A stretch of DNA of 64,000 nucleotides. Origin: Spirochaetes bacterium GWE1_32_154 (lineage in GTDB: Bacteria > Spirochaetota > GWE2-31-10). Position numbers and translations under genes: made by a program. Under the pieces are notes generated by a model that made no database searches, had not been told where the DNA came from, and was given only the letters and a program-made list of their open reading frames with translations. The stretch is from NCBI GenBank assembly GCA_001829315.1, contig MIAY01000001.1, positions 448,927 to 512,926 on the forward strand, in the 5' to 3' direction. Of the stretch, positions 36,060-43,646 are shown piece after piece; position 1 is the stretch's first letter; each line of letters begins with the position of its first letter.

Positions 36060-37487
36060 ATGCGTCTGCAAGGGAAAATCGCTTCTGTTATTGTTTTCTC
36101 ATTATTTCTATCGGCACTTTTATCGGTTGTGGTTATAAACGTTTTTATTTATATGTATGATAAAAGTTACTCGAAAGATGATCCTGAAATGATTGCTGAG
36201 AAATTAGCACAACGTATAAGAGGTCTTACTGTTATTTCAAATGATACTGTTATGTCGGTATTCAGTGAATATCAATCATACCGTGATGTTTTCTTTTTTT
36301 CGTATTTTGAAATGGAGAGTAAAATGTTTGTGACGACTGATTTTAAGCATCCGCCACCACCGGGTAGTCGTGGTTTTAACATGGACGGAAAGCCGGACAA
36401 GCGAGGTTTTGAATTGGAGGAACGGAAAAAATTCAGGTTTATCAATTTTTTCAATCAGATGGATTTTGTTATCCGCAAGCCGGTGTCTGATACTCATCTG
36501 AATAGAGGTATGATTGAAGTTTCGGTGAGGAAAGAGTATTTATTTCCATTCTATTTGAGAATAAACAGTGAAAAACTTTTTGTCATTTATGCTCTGGTTT
36601 TTCTGTTATTATTTATCATTATTACATTTTCATATCTTTTTGTTTTTATTTTTACCTATCCTATGATACGGCGGTTAAAACGTATATATATGAAAATAAA
36701 TTCATTTGAACTTGAAGGAAAACTCACCAATCTTAATGATGCGAAAAATGACGAAATTGGTGAAATTGCCCGCACATTCGATGATATGAGTACTAAAATA
36801 GTAGAAAATTATAATCAGATGAAACAATTTTATGTAGATCGTCAGGAACTTCTGAAAAACATATCCCATGACTTTCGTACACCGCTTACATCAATATTGG
36901 GGTATGCGGTCTCCTTAGATGAAGGGGTGTATGAAAATGAAGAGGAGAAAAAAGAGTACTACAAAATTATCCGGAAAAAAGCGATGTATATGTCTGCTTT
37001 GTTTGATGAAATGCTTGAATTGACGCGTCTCGGTAATGACACTTATGTTTTGCGTACACGGGAATTTGACTTTGCAGAACTTTTACGTTCGATAATTATT
37101 GAATACATACCTCAATTTGAAGAAGTAGTTTTTAATGTCGAAACTGATATTCCTGAGAAATGTATGCTTACTGCTGACCCGGAAAGAATGTCTAGAGCAG
37201 TGAGAAATATCATCGATAATGTACTGAAACACGCATATCAGGGAAAGATGATTGGTTTTTCCCTAAAGCCTGTAAATAGTGGCTGTCAACTTTGTATTAA
37301 TGATTGTGGTCCTGGTATTTCTGATCCCCTGAAGCAAAAAGTTTTTGAAAGATTTTACCGGATATCAAGACAGGGTGGTATGGGATTAGGACTTACTATC
37401 GCTAAAGATATAATTGAAAAACATGGCGGAAGTATACATATCGAAGATAATCCGAATGGCGGCGCTGTTTTTAAAATAGTGATTTAA
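36060..37487 (+). CDS. Two-component sensor histidine kinase (HAMP-containing)
   Basis: 475 residues from ATG 36060 (AAAGGAG upstream). TM1 at about 5-30, an extracytoplasmic sensor (30-160) holding HPPPPGSRGFNMDGKPDKRG, TM2 at about 168-195, HAMP, the H-box NISHDFRTPLTSILGY, and an ATPase domain with N box (IIDNVLKHA), DCGPGIS, FERFYR and MGLGLTIA. This is the CpxA/BaeS-type organisation. The sensor loop shares Pro/Gly-rich composition with the adaptor tail and the Spy-like protein of the same operon. Confidence 0.95.
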   Translation: MRLQGKIASVIVFSLFLSALLSVVVINVFIYMYDKSYSKDDPEMIAEKLAQRIRGLTVISNDTVMSVFSEYQSYRDVFFFSYFEMESKMFVTTDFKHPPPPGSRGFNMDGKPDKRGFELEERKKFRFINFFNQMDFVIRKPVSDTHLNRGMIEVSVRKEYLFPFYLRINSEKLFVIYALVFLLLFIIITFSYLFVFIFTYPMIRRLKRIYMKINSFELEGKLTNLNDAKNDEIGEIARTFDDMSTKIVENYNQMKQFYVDRQELLKNISHDFRTPLTSILGYAVSLDEGVYENEEEKKEYYKIIRKKAMYMSALFDEMLELTRLGNDTYVLRTREFDFAELLRSIIIEYIPQFEEVVFNVETDIPEKCMLTADPERMSRAVRNIIDNVLKHAYQGKMIGFSLKPVNSGCQLCINDCGPGISDPLKQKVFERFYRISRQGGMGLGLTIAKDIIEKHGGSIHIEDNPNGGAVFKIVI

Positions 37488-37505
37488 GTTGTTGCTTTTT
37501 CCAAT

Positions 37506-37523
37506 TTATAGTACATACTATAA
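37506..37523. promoter_or_regulatory. Palindromic operator candidate at the promoter of the iron exporter gene
   Basis: TTATAGTA-CA-TACTATAA, 8-base perfect arms around a 2-base centre. A -10-like TATAAT (37519-37524) overlaps the right arm, and the gene starts 30 bases later. The shape suits a dimeric repressor of the Fur/PerR or MntR class, but spacing does not match the standard PerR box exactly. Confidence 0.5.
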
Positions 37524-37553
37524 TCATAATTAAGTTGTAAAAGAGGGTTGAAT

Positions 37554-38429
37554 ATGGACAATACAATGAAAAATTACATTAAAGGTATCCAGAAACTTGA
37601 AATTGAAGGATATCATATATATAATGTATTAAGCCGGATTGTAAAAAATAAGGAAAATGCAGAAATATTAAAAGATATTGCACAGAATGAACGTGAGCAT
37701 TATCATACATTGAGAAAATATTCGGGACTTGATGTGAAACCTTCGAAAATTCGTATTTTTATCTATATAATTCTGGCTCGTGTTCTCGGGTTGACATTTG
37801 CATTGAAACTAATGGAGCGCGGAGAACATGCTGCACCTGTCACGTATGCGTCAGTCGAATCAGAAGTTCTTGAGGTAAAACACATTCTTATGGAAGAAGA
37901 CACTCATGAAGCCAGACTGATTAACATGATAAACGAAGAACGTCTTAACTATGTAGGTTCGATTGTTCTTGGACTAAGTGATGCATTGGTTGAGCTTACC
38001 GGTGCTCTTGCCGGTTTTACTTTTGCAATCCAGAATACGCGAACTATAGCAATGATTGGTTTGATAACAGGTATAGCAGCAACATTGTCGATGGCCGGTA
38101 GCGAATTTCTGTCTCAGAGTAATGAATCTGAAGAAGACAGTAATGTGAATCCTGTAAAATCAAGTATTTATACTGGTGTTGCATATGTTGTTACCGTGGC
38201 AATGCTTGTTTTACCATATTTTGTATTCAGAAATCCATTTATTAGTTTGTTTATAATGCTTTGTATTGTACTATTGATTATACTTGCCTTTACATTTTAT
38301 ATATCGGTAGCCAAAGACAGACCTTTCTTTTCTCGATTTTTTCAGATGGCATCAATAAGTCTTGGGGTTGCGGTCATATCATTTGGTATTGGTTATGTAA
38401 TGCGTACTTTTTTCGGATTGGATATTTAA
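37554..38429 (+). CDS. Ferritin-like domain fused to VIT1/CCC1-type iron (manganese) exporter (MbfA-like)
   Basis: 291 residues from the ATG at 37554 (GAGGG six bases upstream). Residues 5-60 are a rubrerythrin/ferritin-like helical pair with candidate metal ligands in KLEIEGYHIYNVL and NEREHYHTL, and later EEDTHEARL. The C-terminal half is the VIT1 membrane domain (GLSDALVELTGALAGFTFA, MAGSEFLSQSNE, two more helix pairs). In MbfA such fusions export iron and protect against peroxide stress. The gene follows the efflux kinase by 66 bases with its own promoter-like palindrome, so it is likely transcribed separately. Confidence 0.88.
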   Translation: MDNTMKNYIKGIQKLEIEGYHIYNVLSRIVKNKENAEILKDIAQNEREHYHTLRKYSGLDVKPSKIRIFIYIILARVLGLTFALKLMERGEHAAPVTYASVESEVLEVKHILMEEDTHEARLINMINEERLNYVGSIVLGLSDALVELTGALAGFTFAIQNTRTIAMIGLITGIAATLSMAGSEFLSQSNESEEDSNVNPVKSSIYTGVAYVVTVAMLVLPYFVFRNPFISLFIMLCIVLLIILAFTFYISVAKDRPFFSRFFQMASISLGVAVISFGIGYVMRTFFGLDI

Positions 38430-38444
38430 AATTGTATATACCGC

Positions 38445-39023
38445 TTAGCTGAATACTTCTTTAACGTCTACCGTGAAACCGCCGGCTACGGGGACTTGAA
38501 TAGTCTCCGTTGTGTCGTATAATACCGATGGACCATACACACCATTTTCAAGTGTGAATATTTCGATAGTATCTTCACCCGGATAGATAAGCCAGTATTG
38601 TTGCACGCCGTATTTTTCATAGAGTTTAAACTTCTCATTGCGATCTTTTTTCATCGTTGAAGGAGAGAGAACTTCAACAATTAGATCGGGAGCGCCACGG
38701 CAACCTTTCACATCCAGTTTTTTCTGATCACATACAATAAGAATATCAGGTTGCACGACATTGGTGATTTCATTATCAGACTGATTGTCCGTGTCAATAA
38801 AACGAACATCAAAAGGTGCTATAAATGCCTGACATGGTTTACCTTTTAATGCCTGGTTAAATATAGACCCTACATTTAACACGCTTTGCTGATGAAATCT
38901 ATTAGGTGCAGGACTCATGTTATATACCACACCATCAATGATTTCCCAACGTTCATTGTCACTCCATGTTGTGTATTGAGCATAATTCCATGATTCGTTA
39001 CTTTTTATTAACGGGTCAGCCAT
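38445..39023 (-). CDS. Uma2 family (DUF820) putative PD-(D/E)XK endonuclease
   Basis: 192 residues from the ATG at 39023, eight bases after GAGGAG. Signature: YTTWSDNERWEIIDGVVYNMSPAP, HQQSVLNVG, VQPDILIVCD, GAPDLIVEVLSPST and YEKYGVQQYWLIYP, which carry the PD...ExE/K restriction-like catalytic set (Asp in PDI, Glu in VEV). Uma2 proteins are abundant in cyanobacteria and spirochaetes and have no settled role. It stands alone; the convergent neighbour is the iron exporter. Confidence 0.85.
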   Translation of the reverse strand: MADPLIKSNESWNYAQYTTWSDNERWEIIDGVVYNMSPAPNRFHQQSVLNVGSIFNQALKGKPCQAFIAPFDVRFIDTDNQSDNEITNVVQPDILIVCDQKKLDVKGCRGAPDLIVEVLSPSTMKKDRNEKFKLYEKYGVQQYWLIYPGEDTIEIFTLENGVYGPSVLYDTTETIQVPVAGGFTVDVKEVFS

Positions 39024-39156
39024 AATGTGTCTCCTCATATAGTTATAGTATACATAAAATATAAAATGGGTGCAAGGGGATGTTTAGAATTATCGTTATA
39101 CCATAACGATCAGTGTCATGAGCGTTCTATTCTCTTCCACCAGATTATTAATTAAA

Positions 39157-40130
39157 TCACCCCAGTTTATCCAACACTACTTCTTTACTATCAGCAAAAA
39201 CAAATTCATCCAGTGCATCATCCAGGTTAGTAACATCTTCACATTTATTTATAATCTCAATATCTCCACTATTCATCTGAAATTTTCTGCTCATCTGACG
39301 ACATAATGTTTCTTTTTTATCTTCAATCTTACCCTCAGCCCTACCATCATCAAATGCGGTCTTTATCATTGCAGTTGCATCCCAGTAATTCATTAAACTT
39401 CTTTCATACTCCATCATCTGCTTCTCATTATAATTAGCTTTCTCTGCTTTACTTAAAGCATCCATAAAAACCGGTTCATTAAGAATTTCAGGAATAGTGT
39501 CAAAATCTTCAAGGTGTTTGAGGAAATAAAGCCATTTATCAAAATGAGTTGTAAGTTCTGACTCTGTTTTTTTGAACTTTGGCATTTCTATAAATATGTA
39601 ATTTAACTTATCATAGAATCTCTGACAATACTGATCTTTTAGTTCTACATAACTTATATGATCTGTTTTCTTTCTATTCACGCTATGAAACTCAAAATCA
39701 AGGATTGCTATACAGAAAACAGGTTTTAAGTTAAAATCCCAACCGCCTTTATCAGCCATGTTTCTAATTGGGAATGTAGTGTAGTATATTGTTCTGTCTT
39801 TGAAATAGTTAATTTTCGCTTTTTGCATTTTAACAATGAATTTATCACCATTTTGAGAAGTACAGAATATGTCAAATATTGCCTTTCTGTCATTGATGTG
39901 ATCCGGTAATTGTTCGTTATTATTGAGTGTAAGTTCGAATATGGTATACTTTTCCGGCAGTAGTTCGTTTAAGAAATCTTTTAACAGTTCTTTACACCCC
40001 TCTTCACCAAATATTTTTTTAAAACCGAAATCTGTATATGGATTAATGTATTTCGCGTATTCATTGTGTTATCCTCTGTTTCATTATATCCGATATGGTT
40101 TTTTGTGTCAAAGTTATTGTCTTTTTCCAT
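39157..40130 (-). pseudogene. Frameshifted PD-(D/E)XK nuclease family (Rpn/PDDEXK_2 transposase-like) gene
   Basis: Conceptual translation of the minus strand gives the family start YAKYINPYTDFGFKKIFGEE, then DFLNELLPE, RKAIFDIFC and KMQKAKINYFKDRTIYY, ending at 39157. The frame holding all this has no usable start codon. Two ATGs with good ribosome sites (40130 after GGAGG, 40064 after GAGG) are in a different frame, so one base appears to be missing next to 40059-40064. The ExQ catalytic motif reads KMQ (Lys for Glu at 39829-39831). Frameshift plus lost catalytic Glu imply decay. The intact 223-residue C-terminal frame from 39828 could still be translated. A sequencing error in the short A run cannot be excluded. 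Confidence 0.7.
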
Positions 40131-40248
40131 AGTTGCCTCCATATATATTAAAGGGAGAAACGTGAAATAACCGCGTGTTATTTACAATTTATTTTATTTC
40201 TTACTACGTTATATCAAGGATTATTAATTGCAAAGATGCGATGGTATG

Positions 40249-40277
40249 TTGACAATACAAGCAATCCACTTTATACT
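40249..40277 (+). promoter_or_regulatory. Near-consensus sigma70 promoter for the adh-kinase-macroglobulin unit
   Basis: TTGACA at 40249-40254 and TATACT at 40272-40277, 17 bases apart: the best promoter match in the window. Transcription would begin near 40284, two bases before the inverted-repeat element, giving a leader of about 170 bases ahead of the alcohol dehydrogenase gene. Confidence 0.8.
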
Positions 40278-40285
40278 ATACTAAC

Positions 40286-40405
40286 GAGGCTCTTGCAAAA
40301 ATAATGAGTACATTCTTTTTGCGTCCGCTCTATGCGATATTATCGCATTATAGGAAGCCTCATGCAAAAATTCGAAATAAAAAAAAGTATTTTTGCATGA
40401 GGCTC
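40286..40405. repeat. 120-bp inverted-repeat element (MITE-like or leader hairpin)
   Basis: The ends are near-perfect inverted copies: 40286-40303 (GAGGCTCTTGCAAAAATA) and 40388-40405, differing at two or three positions. A second left-type copy, 40356-40371, pairs perfectly over 16 bp with 40389-40404 around a 17-base loop. A further 7-bp hairpin (ATGCGAT-ATT-ATCGCAT, 40332-40348) lies between. No open frame is inside. The rest of the intergenic stretch 40131-40456 holds only the promoter at 40249-40277 and AT-rich sequence. Ends of this type resemble termini of IS elements, but no transposase or clear target duplication is seen. Confidence 0.8.
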
Positions 40406-40456
40406 TATCGAAAAAGTAATTAAAGTCATTTCAAGTCAACATAAAGAAGGTCGCAA

Positions 40457-41626
40457 ATGGAAAACAAAGATTATATTTCTTCTATCCGTAAATTTATAGC
40501 ACCTGAATTTGTTTTTGGAGTAAATTCAACCTTATTTCTAGGACGGTATTGTAAAAGTCTTGATCTTAATAAAGTGCTTATAGTAACTGATAACACATTG
40601 AAAAATACAAAAAATATGAATGCTGTTATCCAGTCATTAATATCTGAATCAATTCAATTTGAAGTGTTTTCAGACATAACTCCTAATCCGAAAGATATTG
40701 AAGTAATGAAGGGGGCAGCATTTTTTATCAATACAAAATGTGATTCAATCGTTGCCTATGGCGGGGGAAGTGTTATTGATGCGGCGAAAGGAATTGGAAT
40801 TGTTTCTACCAATAATCAGGAAATTGTAACATTTGAAGGTGTTGATAAAATAGAATTACCGATGCCGCCATTTATTTGTATACCGACAACGGCAGGGAGT
40901 TCTGCAGATGTATCACAGTTTTGTATCATTAATAAGGTGTCTGAAAAAGTTAAAATAGCAATAATAAGTAAATCATTAGTACCTGATGTTTCGTTAATCG
41001 ATCCTGTTAATCTTATTTCCATGCCGGCATTTTTAACAGCATGCACAGGTATTGATGCTTTAGTTCATGCTTTTGAAGCGTATGTTTCAACCGGTTCTTC
41101 GTATGTAACCGATGTTCATGCGTTAACGGCGGTAAAACTGATTACAGAAAATCTGATTGATTCAATAACAAACCCGGATGATATTGAAAGACGGTCATTA
41201 CTCATGATGGGGAGTTTACAAGCAGGACTTGCATTTTCTAATGCAAGTTTAGGATGTGTTCATGCATTAGCTCATAGTCTGGGCGGGTATTTTGACTTAC
41301 CACACGGTGAATGTAATGCACTTCTTTTAGAAGCAGTTGTTGATTATAATTTTTCATCTGCTTCAAAACGCTACAGCAAATTAGCCGAAACCATAGGTCT
41401 GGATGTTATTAAAAAAAGTGATGAATATACCAAAAAAATACTGCTTGAATTTCTTGCTGATTTCAGAAATAAAGCAGGTGTACGAGGAACATTAAAAGAA
41501 CGTGGTGTTAAAGATTCTGATATTCCGGTATTATCGTCAAAAGCAATACACGACCCGTGTAATGCAACAAACCCGAGGATTCCAACGATTTCTGATATAG
41601 AAAATCTATACAGGAGGTCTTTGTAA
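40457..41626 (+). CDS. Iron-containing (type III) alcohol dehydrogenase
   Basis: 389 residues. NAD-binding segment YGGGSVIDAAKGIGIV and PTTAGSSADVSQF, then metal ligands in ACTGIDALVHAFEAY, GCVHALAHSLGGYFDLPHGECNALLL, as in Fe-ADH/butanol dehydrogenases. Typically reduces aldehydes to alcohols with NAD(P)H in fermentation. AGAAGG precedes the ATG. An AGGAGG ribosome site for the next gene lies inside its last codons, so expression with the kinase is coupled. Confidence 0.94.
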   Translation: MENKDYISSIRKFIAPEFVFGVNSTLFLGRYCKSLDLNKVLIVTDNTLKNTKNMNAVIQSLISESIQFEVFSDITPNPKDIEVMKGAAFFINTKCDSIVAYGGGSVIDAAKGIGIVSTNNQEIVTFEGVDKIELPMPPFICIPTTAGSSADVSQFCIINKVSEKVKIAIISKSLVPDVSLIDPVNLISMPAFLTACTGIDALVHAFEAYVSTGSSYVTDVHALTAVKLITENLIDSITNPDDIERRSLLMMGSLQAGLAFSNASLGCVHALAHSLGGYFDLPHGECNALLLEAVVDYNFSSASKRYSKLAETIGLDVIKKSDEYTKKILLEFLADFRNKAGVRGTLKERGVKDSDIPVLSSKAIHDPCNATNPRIPTISDIENLYRRSL

Positions 41627-41627
41627 A

Positions 41628-43631
41628 ATGGATTCTCAACAAGAAAGAAATGATCTGAGAGATAGAATCGTCGGATTGGGGTCTGTTCAGGGGCGAAAAA
41701 CATATTATCCTGAATTAAAGAAAAAACTACAGGAATTAGAACGGTTTAAAACCTTAATCGACGCATCGGGCGAAATGATTCTGCTTGTTGAATTACCCGC
41801 CGGAGAAATACGGGATTGCAATAAAATAGTCTATGAAAAGTTGGGCAATACAAAACAGGAAGTTACTTCATTAAAAATTGAAGAAATTTTATTCTGTCCC
41901 GATAAAAATAATTGTATAGAATGCCTGAAAGATGATCGTACCTTAAAAAGATGTAATATACATTCGTCAACTCAAAAGATAATACCGGTTGAACTTAATA
42001 TTAATGTTGTTCAATTTGAATCAACTGATTTTATGGTTATTGTAGCAACTGATATAACAAAAAGACTGGAATATGAAAATGAAATAATAAGTAGTGAACA
42101 TAAATTTCATGCGGTATTTGATAATTTTTTTCAACTGACAGGCATATTAACACCACAAGGTATTCTAATTGATGTTAATCAGACTGCATTGTCATTAGTT
42201 GGTGTAACGAAAGAAGAAGTTATCGGTAAATATCTTTGGGATTGTATCTGGTTTAATCATTCAGAAAATGAAATTGTAAAATTAAAAGACGGAATTAAAA
42301 AAGCTCTTCAAGGTGAATTAGTACGTTTTACAACAACACATAAAACAGTTTCAGGCGAAATAAGGTATATTGATTTTTCTATAAAGCCGGTTGAAAATTC
42401 ATTTCATGAGATAATATATTTAATCCCGGAAGGTCGTGACACGACAGAGAATCGAGTTATGTCCATGGAACTTGAGAAAACCAAAAAACTCCTTGATACA
42501 ATTTTAGAATCTATGGCATCAGGAATAATCACTCTTGATAAAGACAATATAATATTACATATTAATACATTCGCAAAAACAATTTTACAACTTCAGCAGG
42601 AATATATAATCGGGAGTAATTTCTTTGATGTTCTGGATGATAATTTATTTGCTAAGGTAAAACGCATGATTAAAGAACTTAATAATGATGCATTGTCAAA
42701 TTCATTAATCATACCTGTTCATTCAACTGAAATTACAAAATTTTTGGAATTTACAGTATATCATTTAAAACGGTATGATGGTAATGGCGTTGTTATTCGA
42801 ATTGATAATGTTACCGAGCGTGTCAAGTTTACCGAGCTCATTATTCAGTCAGAGAAAATGATGACTGTTGGTGGTCTGGCAGCAGGTATGGCACATGAAA
42901 TTAATAATCCGTTAAATATAATTCATGGAAGTATTCAAAATACAAACAGAAGATTATCCCTCGATATACCTGATAACGTTGCTGAGGCTAATCGTCTTGG
43001 TTTAGATCTTGGGAAAGTAAGAGAATACCTGGAAAATAGAAAAATATTCTACTATATAAATGGTGCTCAGGAAGCTGTAGTGCGTGCGTCAAGAATAATA
43101 AGTGATATGCTGCTTTTCAGCAGAAAAAGTGAAAATAAAAAATATCTATGCAATGTTAATGAGGTCATTGAAAAATCAATTGAAATTTTAAATAGTGATT
43201 TTAAATATAAAGAAATAATGAAAAAATATACTGTTTTTATTAATTTTGATTATTCTAAACCGATACAAGCTATGATTTGTTATAATGAAATTGAACAGGT
43301 ATTGATAAATCTGTTAAAAAATGGTGTTGAGGCATTTGAAGGTAAAGAAAAACAAAACGATCCTAATCAGGTTGAAATTACAACACAATATTCAGATGAT
43401 GGTCATTTTGTAGAAATCTCAATCTGTGATAATGGTGTGGGCATTCCCAATGCTAATAGAAATAAGATATTTGAACCATTTTATACCACTAAATCCATTG
43501 GTAAAGGAACAGGGTTGGGACTTTCAATTGTCTATTATATTATTAAAGACAGACACGACGGGCACTTGTCGGTTAATTCAATAGAAGGAATAAAAACAGA
43601 ATTTATTATAAAACTACCGGTTAAATCATAA
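41628..43631 (+). CDS. Soluble PAS-domain sensor histidine kinase
   Basis: 667 residues with no membrane segment. An N-terminal coiled coil (20-45), three PAS-type domains (about 40-140, 155-270, 285-390), a phosphoacceptor with His423 (GMAHEINNPLNII) and a complete ATPase domain (LINLLKNGVEAF, CDNGVGIP, TGLGLSIVYY). The first PAS holds several Cys residues (CPDKNNCIECLKDDRTLKRC, about 85-104), which could bind a metal or heme or sense redox. No response regulator adjoins. It lies between the alcohol dehydrogenase (one-base gap) and the macroglobulin gene. Confidence 0.93.
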   Translation: MDSQQERNDLRDRIVGLGSVQGRKTYYPELKKKLQELERFKTLIDASGEMILLVELPAGEIRDCNKIVYEKLGNTKQEVTSLKIEEILFCPDKNNCIECLKDDRTLKRCNIHSSTQKIIPVELNINVVQFESTDFMVIVATDITKRLEYENEIISSEHKFHAVFDNFFQLTGILTPQGILIDVNQTALSLVGVTKEEVIGKYLWDCIWFNHSENEIVKLKDGIKKALQGELVRFTTTHKTVSGEIRYIDFSIKPVENSFHEIIYLIPEGRDTTENRVMSMELEKTKKLLDTILESMASGIITLDKDNIILHINTFAKTILQLQQEYIIGSNFFDVLDDNLFAKVKRMIKELNNDALSNSLIIPVHSTEITKFLEFTVYHLKRYDGNGVVIRIDNVTERVKFTELIIQSEKMMTVGGLAAGMAHEINNPLNIIHGSIQNTNRRLSLDIPDNVAEANRLGLDLGKVREYLENRKIFYYINGAQEAVVRASRIISDMLLFSRKSENKKYLCNVNEVIEKSIEILNSDFKYKEIMKKYTVFINFDYSKPIQAMICYNEIEQVLINLLKNGVEAFEGKEKQNDPNQVEITTQYSDDGHFVEISICDNGVGIPNANRNKIFEPFYTTKSIGKGTGLGLSIVYYIIKDRHDGHLSVNSIEGIKTEFIIKLPVKS

Positions 43632-43646
43632 AAAAAGGAAATAAAA

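Noticed and set aside
30008-38429. Recently acquired genomic island
   Set aside because: The efflux region looks slightly less AT-rich, but no integrase, tRNA target or flanking repeats are visible, and a composition calculation could not be run.
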